Origin: Caulobacter sp.
GTDB lineage: Bacteria > Pseudomonadota > Alphaproteobacteria > Caulobacterales > Caulobacteraceae
Length of the DNA stretch: 64,000 nucleotides
Direction: 5' to 3'
Assembly: GCA_030645575.1 (NCBI GenBank)
Contig: JAUSMJ010000001.1
Span: 1-64,000 of the forward strand
Shown: positions 16,832-28,294 of the stretch, piece after piece
Position numbering within the stretch: the stretch's first letter is position 1
How the letters are laid out: each line of letters begins with the position of its first letter
Translations under genes and position numbers: made by a program
Notes under the pieces: model-generated
What the model was told of the DNA's origin: nothing
Databases searched by the model: none
What the model saw: the letters and a program-made list of their open reading frames with translations, nothing else

Positions 16832-17047
16832 TCAGCGGTCCTTCTTCCCCTTCGCGTCCTTCTTGTCGCCGTCGGGGATCGCCGCGCCGACGACGGCCCC
16901 GCCCACCTTGGCCGTGGTGACGACCGCGGCGCCGGCCACGCCGACCACGGCGCCCGCCGTCGCGCCCACCACCGTCGCCACGCAGCCCTGGAGGCCAAGG
17001 GCGAGCAGGCCAACGGCGATGGCGGGCGCGAATCGGGACGGGGACAT
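16832..17047 (-). CDS. Small alanine/valine/glycine-rich lipoprotein
   Basis: 71-residue predicted lipoprotein of unknown function. A hydrophobic signal (FAPAIAVGLLALG) is followed by the lipobox LQGC with Cys22 as lipidation site. The mature part is a Gly/Ala/Val-rich hydrophobic stretch (VVGATAGAVVGVAGAAVVT) and a charged tail (DGDKKDAKGKKDR), like small envelope proteins common in Alphaproteobacteria. The ATG at 17047 has GGAG about 8 nt upstream, preferred over an upstream GTG at 17086. Confidence 0.75.
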   Translation of the reverse strand: MSPSRFAPAIAVGLLALGLQGCVATVVGATAGAVVGVAGAAVVTTAKVGGAVVGAAIPDGDKKDAKGKKDR

Positions 17048-17107
17048 GCGGGAGCTCCGATGACAGGAGGCGATCTTGCGTGACAATCGTCGCGGAAAGA
17101 TGACCGG

Positions 17108-17617
17108 TCAGCCGCCGGCCGGCCCCTCGCGGTTCGGGTCGGCGCTCCGCCGCCACGGGCCCGTGAAGCGGGCGTCGGCCTTGCGGCGGCGGTCGGGGCC
17201 GAAATAGTCGGGCGTGCGCAGGAACGCGCGCGGGCGCTCGACGATCTCGCCAATCCGCTCGATCACCCCGCGGGCCGTGACCGGCTTGGCGAGGAACTCG
17301 TTGACGCCAGCGTCGCGCGCCTCGCCGACCCGGCGCGACGTCGAATGGCCCGTGATCATGATCACCGGGCACATCTGGTTGGGACTGTCGGGCGAGTTGC
17401 GCAGCAGCCGCACGAAGTCGATGCCGTCCAGCGGCTGCATCGACAGGTCGGTCATCACCACATCGACCTGGTGGCTGCGCATGATCTGCAGCGCCTCGGC
17501 GCCATCGCTGGCCTCGAAGACATGCCGGACGCCGATGGCGCGCAGGATCTCCATCAACAGCACCCGCATGTGGTGGTTGTCATCGACCAGCAGGACTTTG
17601 ATCAGTTCGAAGCGCAC
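17108..17617 (-). CDS. Single-domain response regulator
   Basis: Receiver-only signalling protein of about 169 residues. It has the acidic pair in VLLVDDNHHMR, the phosphoacceptor Asp in MTDLSMQPLDG, the switch Thr in MITGHST and the Lys in FLAKPVTARG. A short tail ends in the YFGPDRRR motif seen in related alphaproteobacterial regulators. There is no output domain, so it probably passes phosphate or docks on a partner, as CheY-like proteins do. GTG 17617 (before RFELIKVLL) is the likely start; an in-frame start at 17719 adds 34 non-conserved residues. No kinase is adjacent. Confidence 0.88.
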   Translation of the reverse strand: MRFELIKVLLVDDNHHMRVLLMEILRAIGVRHVFEASDGAEALQIMRSHQVDVVMTDLSMQPLDGIDFVRLLRNSPDSPNQMCPVIMITGHSTSRRVGEARDAGVNEFLAKPVTARGVIERIGEIVERPRAFLRTPDYFGPDRRRKADARFTGPWRRSADPNREGPAGG

Positions 17618-17767
17618 GGACGTGAAAAGGACCCTGGTCCGGCCGAAGGCCGACCGCGAAATGACGGCCGCCTCCGAGCCGGGGCGAGACTCGTATGGGG
17701 TGAGCTCTCGCCGGGTCAAACGAAAAAAGTGAACGCGTTCGACGGCTTGCGGAAAACGGGGACCAAA

Positions 17768-18463
17768 TCAGGCGGCGTCGACCAGAACCAGCTCGGCGTC
17801 CTCCTCCGCGCGGATCGTCAGCAGCGGCTCGTCCCGGATGGCCGCGCCGTCGCGGCTGTTCAGCGTGACGCCGTTGACCGCGACCTTGCCGGTGGCGGCG
17901 ACGAGGTAGCCGTGGCGCCCGTCGCCCAGCGCATAGGTGGTCTCCTCGCCGGCCTTGAGGGTCGCGCCCAGCACCCGCGCGTCGGTGCGGATCGGCAGGG
18001 CGCCCTCGTCGCCAAGGCCGCTGGCCAGGGCGACGAACCGGCCGGACCGGTCGGTCTTGGGAAACGGCTTCTGGCCCCAGGACGGCGGCGCGCCGCGCTC
18101 GCGCGTCTCGATCCACAGCTGGAACAGCGTCGTGGTCTCGTCCTCGAGATTGTATTCGGCGTGGCGAATGCCGGACCCCGCGCTCATCACCTGCACGTCG
18201 CCCGCGCCGGTGCGGCCCTTGTTGCCCAGGCTGTCCTGGTGGGTGATCGCGCCGGTGCGGACATAGGTGATGATCTCCATGTCGTTGTGCGGATGCGGCG
18301 GAAAGCCGGACTTCGGCGCGATCTCGTCGTCGTTCCACACCCGCAGCGCGCCCCAGCCCATGCGGGCGGGATCATGCCAGCCCGCGAAACTGAAGTGGTG
18401 CCGGGCGTTGAGCCAGCCGTGGTCGGCATGGCCGAGCTGCTCGAAGGGTCGGCGGTCAATCAT
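17768..18463 (-). CDS. Pirin family protein
   Basis: Bicupin protein of 231 residues. The N-terminal cupin has the metal ligands H57, H59, H101 and E103 (HPHNDME ... GIRHAE), the pirin signature. Some bacterial pirins act as quercetin 2,3-dioxygenases, others bind regulators or pyruvate dehydrogenase; which applies here is not visible. The ATG at 18463 follows an AGGGAGA ribosome site. No signal peptide. It stands alone, divergent from the gene at 18621. Confidence 0.93.
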   Translation of the reverse strand: MIDRRPFEQLGHADHGWLNARHHFSFAGWHDPARMGWGALRVWNDDEIAPKSGFPPHPHNDMEIITYVRTGAITHQDSLGNKGRTGAGDVQVMSAGSGIRHAEYNLEDETTTLFQLWIETRERGAPPSWGQKPFPKTDRSGRFVALASGLGDEGALPIRTDARVLGATLKAGEETTYALGDGRHGYLVAATGKVAVNGVTLNSRDGAAIRDEPLLTIRAEEDAELVLVDAA

Positions 18464-18620
18464 GGGGGTCTCCCTTTCGAGGGGAGAGATAGGGGTTGGG
18501 ACGGCTAATTGCAACCGTATCGGTGCCAGAATAATCAGGCCCCCGCGCGGTCCCGCCACCATGCTGACAGGACCCGACAGCGCCAAGGGTTATGAGACCC
18601 CGAACGCGGGGACCAGGGCC

Positions 18621-19109
18621 ATGCAAACCACCACCGAAGCCGATGACGGCCGGAACGACTTCGACTTTCTGGTCGGCCGCTGGACCATCCGCCACCGGCG
18701 GCTGAAGGCCCGGTTGGCGGGCTGCGCGGACTGGGCGGAGTTCGACGGGACCTGCGTCATGCGCAAGACCCTGCGCGGGCTCGGCAACATGGACGACAAC
18801 TGGCTGGATCTGCCGGAGGGACCTTATGCGGCCGTGACGTTTCGGCGGTTCGATCCGGTCCTGCGCCGCTGGTCGATCTGGTGGCTGGACTCCCGCTACC
18901 CGGACATCGAGCCGCCGGTCCATGGGCGGATCGAGGGCGGCGTCGGCGAATTCCTTGGCGAGGATGTGTTTGATGGCCGTCCCATCAAGGTCCGCTTCCT
19001 CTGGTCCGCCATCACCGCGACGCGTTGCGAATGGCGCCAGGCCTTCTCCGCCGACGGCGGCGCGACCTGGGAAACCAACTGGGAGATGGCGTTCACGCGG
19101 ACGGGGTGA
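18621..19109 (+). CDS. DUF1579-like conserved protein
   Basis: 162-residue soluble protein of unknown function. FDFLVGRWTIRHRRLK and FDGTCVMRKTLRGLGNMDD, then SIWWLDSRYPDIEPPVHG, resemble the DUF1579 lipocalin-like group. No signal peptide. The ATG at 18621 places the conserved domain near the N-terminus; another in-frame ATG at 18561 would add 20 poorly conserved residues. Neither has a clear ribosome site. It stands alone, followed by repeats. Confidence 0.72.
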   Translation: MQTTTEADDGRNDFDFLVGRWTIRHRRLKARLAGCADWAEFDGTCVMRKTLRGLGNMDDNWLDLPEGPYAAVTFRRFDPVLRRWSIWWLDSRYPDIEPPVHGRIEGGVGEFLGEDVFDGRPIKVRFLWSAITATRCEWRQAFSADGGATWETNWEMAFTRTG

Positions 19110-19135
19110 GCCTGATCGATATTCGTCAAAATTTG

Positions 19136-19260
19136 CCGTCATGGCCCGACTTGTTCGGGCCACCCAGGCGCGGTGAGGTGACGAGGTGACCCGCTGAGGT
19201 CACCGTTTCCCCTTCAATAGCCGCGTTCATAGGTGGCCCGAACAAGTCGGGCCATGACGG
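19136..19260. repeat. 29-bp perfect inverted repeat (GGCCCGACTTGTTCGGGCC type)
   Basis: Arms 19136-19164 and 19232-19260 are perfect inverted copies around 67 bp of unique sequence. Each arm is itself partly self-complementary (GGCCCGA / TCGGGCC). It lies downstream of the gene ending at 19109 and encodes no recognisable product. Confidence 0.88.
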
Positions 19261-19361
19261 GCCTTGGGGGGGGCAACAACTTTGGCCGCAACCGGCCCTG
19301 ATCTCATGGCGAGAGGATCGCCGGTCTCCCCAGCCTGCCCAAAGGGCTCTGCCCCCCACTC

Positions 19362-19643
19362 CGCTCATCCTCGTGGAAGCGAGGACCCAGGTTTACGGCC
19401 AGTGCACTCACCTCGAGGGATGTCTGGCGCTGAGCCTGGAAGATCGAACTGATCGCGAAGACCAATCCCGGCTGGCGGGATCTGTTCCGGACATTTTCTG
19501 AGCCTCCCCCTGAACCCCACTCACGTTGCGGAAGGAAGGACCCGGTTCATTCGATGTAGTGGCTCATCGCGGTGTTGGCGAACAGCGGCTGCCGTGAGTG
19601 CACCGGCCGTAAACCTGGGTCCTCGCTTCCGCGAGGATGAGCG
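19362..19643. repeat. Pair of inverted 49-bp repeats of the asnB-insert family
   Basis: 19362-19410 and 19595-19643 are inverted copies with 47 of 49 positions paired, separated by 184 bp. The outer part of each arm (CGCTCATCCTCG...GCGAGGACCCAGG) is a variant of the arm inside asnB, with CTCG replacing CCCG. The region 19110-19687 holds no gene: only this element and the one at 19136-19260. Confidence 0.88.
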
Positions 19644-19687
19644 GGAAGAAGGGGGAGTTGAGGTCCGCCATGGATCGAAAGCAGGCG

Positions 19688-20809
19688 CTACCCCCGCTCG
19701 CCGCCCCCCGGCCCAAACGCCCCGCCGCCCGTCTGCCCGCGATGCCGCAAAAACGCATCCGCCAGGACGCAGGCCATCATTGCCTCGACCACCGGCACCG
19801 CCCGGATACCCACGCACGGATCATGGCGCCCCTTGGTGCGCAGTTCGATCTCGGCGCCGGCCTCGGTCACCGTCTCGCGCGGGGTCAGGATCGAAGAGGT
19901 CGGTTTGAAGGCCACCCGGGCGACCACCGGCTGGCCGGACGAGATGCCGCCGAGGATGCCGCCGGCCTTGTTGGACAGGAAGGCGATGCCGTCGTTGCCC
20001 ATGCGCATCTGGTCGGCATTCTCCTCGCCGGTCAGGGCGGCCGAGGCGAAGCCGGCGCCGATCTCCACGCCCTTGGCGGCGTTGATCGACATCAGGGCGG
20101 CGGCCAGTTCGGCGTCGAGCTTGCCATAGAGCGGCGCGCCCCAGCCGGCGGGCACGCCGACGGCCTCGACCTCGACGATCGCGCCGGTGGAGGAGCCGGC
20201 CTTGCGGATCTTTTCCAGGTGCTCCTCCCACACCGGAACCATGGCGGCGTCCGGGCACCAGAAGCCGTTCTCGCGCGTCTGGGCCCAGTCCCAGCGGTCG
20301 CGGTCGATGGCGTGCGGGCCGATCTGCACCAGGGCGCCGCGCACGGTGACGCCGGCGATCACCTTGCGGGCCACGGCCCCGGCGGCCACGCGGGCGGCCG
20401 TCTCGCGGGCCGAGGACCGGCCGCCGCCGCGATAGTCGCGCACGCCGTACTTGGCGAAATAGGGCCAGTCGGCGTGGCCCGGCCGGAAGGCCTGGGCGAT
20501 CTCGGAATAGTCCTTCGACCGCTGGTCGGTGTTCTCGATCATCAGGCTGATCGGCGTGCCGGTGGTCACGGGACCCCCGGTGCGGTCGTCTTCGAACACG
20601 CCCGACAGGATGCGCACGGCGTCCGGTTCCTGGCGCTGGGTGACGAACTTCCCCTGGCCGGGCCGACGCTGGTCGAGCCAGACCTGAATGTCTTCGGCGG
20701 TGAGCGAAAGCCCCGGAGGGCAGCCGTCGATCACGCAGCCGAGCGCCGGCCCGTGGCTCTCGCCCCAGGTGGTCACGCGGAACAGGTGGCCGAAAGTGTT
20801 GTGCGACAT
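19688..20809 (-). CDS. aroC: Chorismate synthase
   Basis: Last step of the shikimate pathway: 5-enolpyruvylshikimate-3-phosphate to chorismate, using reduced FMN. Typical segments are [20 protein letters not shown], then [28 protein letters not shown], and GMGNDGI-like and [10 protein letters not shown] stretches, ending with [17 protein letters not shown]. 373 residues is the usual length, with a Gly-rich tail after the core. It lies 37 bp behind the DnaJ-like gene on the same strand, so they may be co-transcribed. Confidence 0.97.
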   Translation of the reverse strand: MSHNTFGHLFRVTTWGESHGPALGCVIDGCPPGLSLTAEDIQVWLDQRRPGQGKFVTQRQEPDAVRILSGVFEDDRTGGPVTTGTPISLMIENTDQRSKDYSEIAQAFRPGHADWPYFAKYGVRDYRGGGRSSARETAARVAAGAVARKVIAGVTVRGALVQIGPHAIDRDRWDWAQTRENGFWCPDAAMVPVWEEHLEKIRKAGSSTGAIVEVEAVGVPAGWGAPLYGKLDAELAAALMSINAAKGVEIGAGFASAALTGEENADQMRMGNDGIAFLSNKAGGILGGISSGQPVVARVAFKPTSSILTPRETVTEAGAEIELRTKGRHDPCVGIRAVPVVEAMMACVLADAFLRHRGQTGGGAFGPGGGERG

Positions 20810-20846
20810 GGGGCGCTTCTAGCGGATGGGAGCTTGCGTCACAAAC

Positions 20847-21542
20847 CTACGCCGCCCAGGCGGCCGCGAACTGGCGCAGCAGGGTCCGCGCGGGGCTCTC
20901 CGCCCGGGCCGAGCCGGCGGCCAGCCGCACGAACAGGTCGCCCTGCCGGTGGTCCTCGCGCGGCGGCAGGCCCTCGCCGGGCAGGCGGACCAGCGCGCGG
21001 GCGCCAGCCTTGCGGCTGACCCAGACGGTGCGCTCGCCGCGTGGGGTCGCGACCGCCACGCGGCCGCCGTCGGTCAGGATGGCCGGATCGACCCGCGCGG
21101 TGATCCACAGGTCGTCGCCCCGCACGATGGCGCCGTCGCCGCGCACCACCACGGCGAACGACTCGCCGCCGGCCCGCACCTGGTCGCCCGGTCGCATGCC
21201 CGGCGGCAGAGCCACGCGCAGCCGTCGGCCGTCGGCGACCTCGACCAGCGCCAGGCCGCCGAGCACGGCGACCTCCGGCGGAATCTCCAGTTCGGCCTTG
21301 CGCGGTAAGGGCGCGGCCGGGACCGGCGCGTGGTCGAGCGGTTCGGGTCTGGCCGCCTTGAGGAAGCGGTAGGCGTCCATGATCTCGCGGAAGGCGGCCG
21401 GATCGCCGCCCGGGCGGTCGGGGTGGTTGCGCTTGGCCGCCTCGCGGAAGGCCGCCCTCAGGGCGTGCTCGTCCGCACCCGGTCCGACCCCGAGCCGTGC
21501 GTGCGCCAATCGCGCCGTCATCCCGCGCCCGTCTCTTGTCAT
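20847..21542 (-). CDS. DnaJ-domain protein with C-terminal DnaJ-like domain
   Basis: Short J-domain co-chaperone-like protein of 231 residues. The J-domain comes first, with HPD at 40-42 (AAKRNHPDRPGGDPAAFREIMDAYRFL). The C-terminal part (LRVALPPGMRPGDQVRAGG, VRLPGEGLP, QGDLFVRL) is a single substrate-binding-like beta domain. There is no zinc-finger domain and no long Gly/Phe linker, so it is smaller than DnaJ or CbpA. It should stimulate a DnaK-type Hsp70. ATG 21542 is taken; ATG 21521 would also keep the J-domain. It is divergent from pdxH. Confidence 0.85.
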   Translation of the reverse strand: MTRDGRGMTARLAHARLGVGPGADEHALRAAFREAAKRNHPDRPGGDPAAFREIMDAYRFLKAARPEPLDHAPVPAAPLPRKAELEIPPEVAVLGGLALVEVADGRRLRVALPPGMRPGDQVRAGGESFAVVVRGDGAIVRGDDLWITARVDPAILTDGGRVAVATPRGERTVWVSRKAGARALVRLPGEGLPPREDHRQGDLFVRLAAGSARAESPARTLLRQFAAAWAA

Positions 21543-21617
21543 CGGCGGCAAGGTGAACGGACAGGGTCAATGGTCGGTTAAGCTGAATTCTCGCGCGGGC
21601 CGCGCTATAGGGACCCC

Positions 21618-22286
21618 ATGAGCGACAAGACCGACCTGATCCCGCCGTCTCCCGCCGAGGCTGACTACGTCAAACAGGTGACCGAGGCCGAGCCCCTGCC
21701 TCTGCTGCCCGAGGGCGACCCGATCGACCTGTTCGAGACCTGGCTGGCGGCGGCCCACCGATCGGAGGTCAACGACGGCAACGCCATGGCCCTGGCCACG
21801 GTCGATGAGACGGGCGCGCCCGACGTGCGCATGGTGCTGCTGAAGGGCGTCGATGCCGACGGCTTCGTCTTCTTCACCAACCTCGAAAGCGCCAAGGGCC
21901 GCGAGCTGGCGGCCAACCCGGTCGCCGCCCTGCTGTTTCACTGGAAGTCGCTGCGCCGGCAGGTGCGGGTGCGGGGGACGGTGACGTCGGTCAGCGCGGC
22001 CGAGGCCGACGCCTATTTCGCCACCCGCGCCCGGGCCAGCCAGATCGGGGCCTGGGCCTCGGACCAGTCGCGACCGATGACCGAGCCGCTGCAGCTGGGC
22101 AAGCGGGTCGCGGAGGCGGGGCTGCGCTTCGGCCTGGGCAAGGTGTCGCGCCCGCCGCACTGGTCGGGCTTCCGCCTGCGGCCCCTGTCGATCGAGTTCT
22201 GGCGCGACCGGCCGTTCCGCCTGCACGAGCGGCTGGTGTTCGAGCGCCAGGGCGAGGGCTGGACGACTAGGCGGCTCTTTCCCTGA
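21618..22286 (+). CDS. pdxH: Pyridoxamine 5'-phosphate oxidase
   Basis: FMN enzyme that oxidises pyridoxine or pyridoxamine 5'-phosphate to pyridoxal 5'-phosphate. Family segments include [56 protein letters not shown] and ASDQSRP, ending in WRLH-like [11 protein letters not shown] and RRLFP. 222 residues is normal. Its last 20 bp overlap the end of the convergent TetR-type gene. Confidence 0.96.
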   Translation: MSDKTDLIPPSPAEADYVKQVTEAEPLPLLPEGDPIDLFETWLAAAHRSEVNDGNAMALATVDETGAPDVRMVLLKGVDADGFVFFTNLESAKGRELAANPVAALLFHWKSLRRQVRVRGTVTSVSAAEADAYFATRARASQIGAWASDQSRPMTEPLQLGKRVAEAGLRFGLGKVSRPPHWSGFRLRPLSIEFWRDRPFRLHERLVFERQGEGWTTRRLFP

Positions 22287-22902
22287 CCCGATAGCGGGCG
22301 AGGAAGGTATCGACGGCGTCGTGGACGATGGTGTCCAGCGACCGTACGGGCTGCGCCTCGTCGCCGGCGATCAGGCCCAGCAGCAGCGTGGCGTGTTCGA
22401 TCATGCCCTGCAGCTGGCCGGCGGCCCAGGACGCTTTGGGCACGGCGATCTCGCCATCGGCCTCCAGCGCCCGGATGATCGCCAGCAGGGTGCCGCCCAG
22501 CTCGACCCGGCCGCGCTCCTGGAAATGATTGGCGAGTTGCGGGAAACGCCGCCGCTCGGCGATGACCAGCCGGAACGTCGAGCGGGACGTGGCGGTGCAG
22601 TAGAACTCCGCATAGGCCATACCGAACGCGAAAAGGCGGGCGCGGGCGTCTCCGTCGGCCCCGGCCGACTGCCGCACCCGGGCCGCCATGCCGGCGAGGG
22701 TGTCCTCGATGACCACCCGGAACAGGTCGGCCTTGCCCGGAAAGTGGGCGTAGAGGGTGGCCGTGGACACGCCGGCGCCACGCGCGACCTGCTCCATGCC
22801 CGCATGGGCGAAGCCTTCCCTGGCGAAGACGACGCGCGCCGAGGTCAGGATGTGTTTGCGCTTTCGCTCAGAACGGGTCTCACCCAACGCCGACGTCGCC
22901 AT
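22267..22902 (-). CDS. TetR/AcrR family transcriptional regulator
   Basis: 211-residue repressor-type protein. The N-terminal HTH is [17 protein letters not shown], then [26 protein letters not shown]. The C-terminal helical ligand domain is typical of AcrR-like members. ATG 22902 follows GAGGA at good spacing. It converges on and overlaps pdxH by 20 bp and lies 80 bp downstream of the uridine-kinase-like gene on the same strand. Its target is not evident. Confidence 0.92.
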   Translation of the reverse strand: MATSALGETRSERKRKHILTSARVVFAREGFAHAGMEQVARGAGVSTATLYAHFPGKADLFRVVIEDTLAGMAARVRQSAGADGDARARLFAFGMAYAEFYCTATSRSTFRLVIAERRRFPQLANHFQERGRVELGGTLLAIIRALEADGEIAVPKASWAAGQLQGMIEHATLLLGLIAGDEAQPVRSLDTIVHDAVDTFLARYRVRERAA

Positions 22903-22982
22903 GAATCCTCGAAATACGCTGCTCGGACTCAGCCTATAGGCGAAAAACGGGACGCCGCAAGGTTCCTGTCGCCCTTGCCGGT

Positions 22983-23657
22983 TCAGATGGCGAAGTTCCT
23001 CAGCAGCGGATGGGCCAGAACGGGTGCGAGCAGGCGGTCGAATTCGGTCGGATCGTCCGGAACAACAGCCCCCCGGTCGTCGGCGATGACGATGTCGGCC
23101 CGGGCCCGCGACGGTTCGATCAGCCGCTCGTGCGCCGGCCGGACCGTGGCGAGATACTGCTGGATCACGGAGTCGGCGGTGCGGCCGCGCTGGGCCTGGT
23201 CGCGGATCAGCCGCCGGATGAACCGCACGTCCGGCGGGGTATCGACGAACACCCGCAGGTCGAACAGCGCCGCCAGTTCGGCCGTGCACAGCAGGTGGGC
23301 GCCCTCCACCACGATCAGCGGCGCCGGGCTGACCATGGCCACGGGATCGAGCCGCCGGTGGGTCTCGAAACAGTAGAGCGGCGCCTGGACGGCCTCGCCC
23401 GCGCGCAGGGCGGCCAGATGCCGCGCCAGCAGATCGTGATCCTTGGCCGTCACGTCGTCGAAGTCGAACCGGGCCGGGTCGAACCCGGGCTTGCCGCCGT
23501 GGTCGCCATAGTAGGCGTCCTCGATGAGCAGGGTGACGGCGCCGCCCGGCAGCCGCGCCTCCAGCGCCGCCGCCAGGGTGCTCTTGCCCGACCCCGACCC
23601 GCCGGCGACGGCGATCAGCAGGGGCGGGGCGGTTGGCGCGGCGCGGTGTTCGCTCAT
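22983..23657 (-). CDS. Uridine kinase-like P-loop kinase
   Basis: P-loop nucleoside-kinase family protein of 224 residues. Walker A is GGSGSGKST at 19-27. IEDAYYGDHGG and FDFDDVTAKD are the substrate-proximal region, VVEGAHLL follows, and RFIRRLIRDQAQRGRTADSVIQQYLATVRPAHERLIEPS is the uridine-kinase lid pattern. Phosphorylation of uridine/cytidine or a related small molecule is likely. It is divergent from the ligase gene at 23796. Confidence 0.87.
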   Translation of the reverse strand: MSEHRAAPTAPPLLIAVAGGSGSGKSTLAAALEARLPGGAVTLLIEDAYYGDHGGKPGFDPARFDFDDVTAKDHDLLARHLAALRAGEAVQAPLYCFETHRRLDPVAMVSPAPLIVVEGAHLLCTAELAALFDLRVFVDTPPDVRFIRRLIRDQAQRGRTADSVIQQYLATVRPAHERLIEPSRARADIVIADDRGAVVPDDPTEFDRLLAPVLAHPLLRNFAI

Positions 23658-23795
23658 GCCCGCCTATCGGCCACAATCGGCGGACTTTGCCAACGGTCGC
23701 CGTGGCGAATTTTCCCTCTCCGCGCGCCCCGCGTTGCCCGGACGGCCCGGCCCCGCTAGGGTTCCCTCTACAAGGAAAAACGGGGGAGAGTGGGC

Positions 23796-26699
<2,904 letters not shown>

Positions 26700-26731
26700 A
26701 ATCCAGTCCGAACGACGGCCGCCGCCAGATC

Positions 26732-26854
26732 CTCCCCCCTGGGGGAGGTGGCCCTGCGAAGCCAAAGGCGAAGCAGGGACGGAGGGGGTCTCAAGGCGAC
26801 CGAAGGACCCCCTCAGTCACCGCTTCGCGGCGACAGCTCCCCCAGAGGGGAGCA
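26732..26854. repeat. 123-bp direct repeat, copy 1
   Basis: 121 of 123 positions match copy 2 at 27267-27389, in the same orientation. It has self-complementary ends (CTCCCCCC near the start, AGAGGGGAG at the end) and inner palindromic pieces. It supplies the last 13 codons and stop of the DUF559 gene between the copies. Confidence 0.93.
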
Positions 26855-27235
26855 GCCAGGGTCGGCGCCGAACGCGCCCCGTTGTGCAAGCCGGCGATGG
26901 ATTGTGTCGAGGGTCGATGTCATGTCCTTGAGCACGAGCCGAGCCGGTATCCGGAGCGTATCGATGCCAGCCATCGCGAGCCATTGATCTCGCCGCGCGT
27001 CTCGCTCGGGAGCGCCCTCAACGTGATGCATGGCGCCATCGACTTCGATCGCCAGCCTGACGAGGTCACAATAGAAATCCAGCACATACGGTCCCATGGG
27101 GTGTTGCCGCCGAAAGCGCAGGCCTTCGAACTGGTCTCGCCGAAGTTCTCGCCACAACAGAACCTCCGGAAGCGACATCCGTTTCCGCAGAGATTTGGCT
27201 CTCGCCCTTGTGTCTTTCCGCGCGTCCATTCCCAT
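26813..27235 (-). CDS. DUF559 domain protein (Vsr/restriction-endonuclease-like fold)
   Basis: 140-residue protein of the DUF559 family, related in fold to very-short-patch-repair endonucleases. LRKRMSLPEVLLWRELRRDQ, then LRFRRQHPMGPYVLDFYC and LAIEVDGAMHH contain the family's conserved E, D and E/D-G acidic residues. A nuclease activity is inferred from fold only. The last residues, CSPLGELSPRSGD, are read from the flanking 123-bp repeat. The gene sits alone between two direct copies of that repeat, a configuration compatible with insertion or exchange as a cassette. No Dcm-like methylase is adjacent. Confidence 0.85.
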   Translation of the reverse strand: MGMDARKDTRARAKSLRKRMSLPEVLLWRELRRDQFEGLRFRRQHPMGPYVLDFYCDLVRLAIEVDGAMHHVEGAPERDARRDQWLAMAGIDTLRIPARLVLKDMTSTLDTIHRRLAQRGAFGADPGCSPLGELSPRSGD

Positions 27236-27266
27236 AACTAAATCATAGGTGGCGTCTCGCGTCGAT

Positions 27267-27389
27267 CTCCCCCCTAGGGGAGGTGGCCCTGCGAAGCCAA
27301 AGGCGAAGCAGGGACGGAGGGGGTCTCAAGGCGACTGAAGGACCCCCTCAGTCACCGCTTCGCGGCGACAGCTCCCCCAGAGGGGAGCA
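27267..27389. repeat. 123-bp direct repeat, copy 2
   Basis: Same element and orientation as 26732-26854, with two base differences. It lies between the DUF559 start and the end of the metallo-hydrolase gene and is not translated in a recognised gene. Confidence 0.93.
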
Positions 27390-27400
27390 TCTTCGAGACT

Positions 27401-28294
27401 CTACCCCGCCAGCGCGTAGTCGCTGTCCAGGCCGGGCGCGCCGTCGCAGGTCACGCGGCCTTCCTTCACCAGCTGGATCATGTGGGCCATCACCGAATGG
27501 GCGGCGGCCGGGTGCAGGCGCGCATCGACGGCCCGGTAGAGGTCGGTGACCATCGGCTTGATCCGCGTGTGGCCTGCGGCCAGGGCGGCGAGGATCTGGG
27601 CCTCGCGGGCGCGGCGGTGGTCGATATAGGCCTGGACGAAGGGGCCTGGCGCGGTGACCGGCGGGCCGTGCGTCGGCCACAGGGTCGCGAATCCACGCGC
27701 CTTGATCCGTTCCAGGCTCTCGAAATAGTCGCCCATGTCGCCGTCGGGCGGGCTGATCACCGTCGTCGACCAGCCCATGACGTGGTCGCCGGAGAACAGC
27801 GCGTTCTCTTCCAGCAGCGCGTAGCAGATGTGGTTCGAGGTATGGCCGGGTGTGGGGATGGCCTCGATGGTCCAGTCGCCGCCCTTGAACACCCCGCCGT
27901 CGCACAGGCCGACGTCCGGCGTGAACACCCGGTCGTCGCCCGCCTCCAGTCGCACCTCCGACTCGGTGGGAACGCCCTGCTGGGCGCAGGCGTAGATCGT
28001 CGCCCCCGTGGCCGCCGCCAGCGGTCGGGCCAGCGGCGAATGGTCCATGTGGTTGTGGGTGACGAAGATGTGGCTGACGCGCTCGCCGGCGGTCGCCGCC
28101 AGGATCGCCTGGAGGTGGTCGTTCATGTCCGGCCCCGGGTCGATCACCGCCACCTCGCCGTTGCCGACGATGTAGGTGCCGGTGCCGGTAAAGGTGAACG
28201 GGCCGGGATTGTTGGCCACGACCCGCCGGATCCGCGGCGTGAGCCGGTCACAGGCGCCGTACTCGAACTTGATGTCGCGGACGAACGGGATCAT
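27401..28294 (-). CDS. MBL-fold metallo-hydrolase (LACTB2-like)
   Basis: Metallo-beta-lactamase-fold hydrolase of 297 residues. The zinc motif is H80-x-H82-x-D84-H85 (THNHMDH); a further His is in TPGHTSNH, an Asp in FSGDHVMGW and a His in WPTHGPP. The winged-helix-like C-terminus (RREAQILAALAAGHTRIKPMV, then HMIQLVKEGRV) is that of the LACTB2 / hydroxyacylglutathione-hydrolase-like group. The substrate is unknown. The ATG overlaps the stop of the upstream ATP-grasp-like gene (ATGA), so they form one translational unit. Confidence 0.9.
   Translation of the reverse strand: MIPFVRDIKFEYGACDRLTPRIRRVVANNPGPFTFTGTGTYIVGNGEVAVIDPGPDMNDHLQAILAATAGERVSHIFVTHNHMDHSPLARPLAAATGATIYACAQQGVPTESEVRLEAGDDRVFTPDVGLCDGGVFKGGDWTIEAIPTPGHTSNHICYALLEENALFSGDHVMGWSTTVISPPDGDMGDYFESLERIKARGFATLWPTHGPPVTAPGPFVQAYIDHRRAREAQILAALAAGHTRIKPMVTDLYRAVDARLHPAAAHSVMAHMIQLVKEGRVTCDGAPGLDSDYALAG

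Noticed and set aside
26700..27400. Insertion sequence made of the two 123-bp repeats and DUF559
   Set aside because: The repeats are direct, not inverted, no transposase domain is present, and target duplications were not seen; kept as a finding on repeats only.
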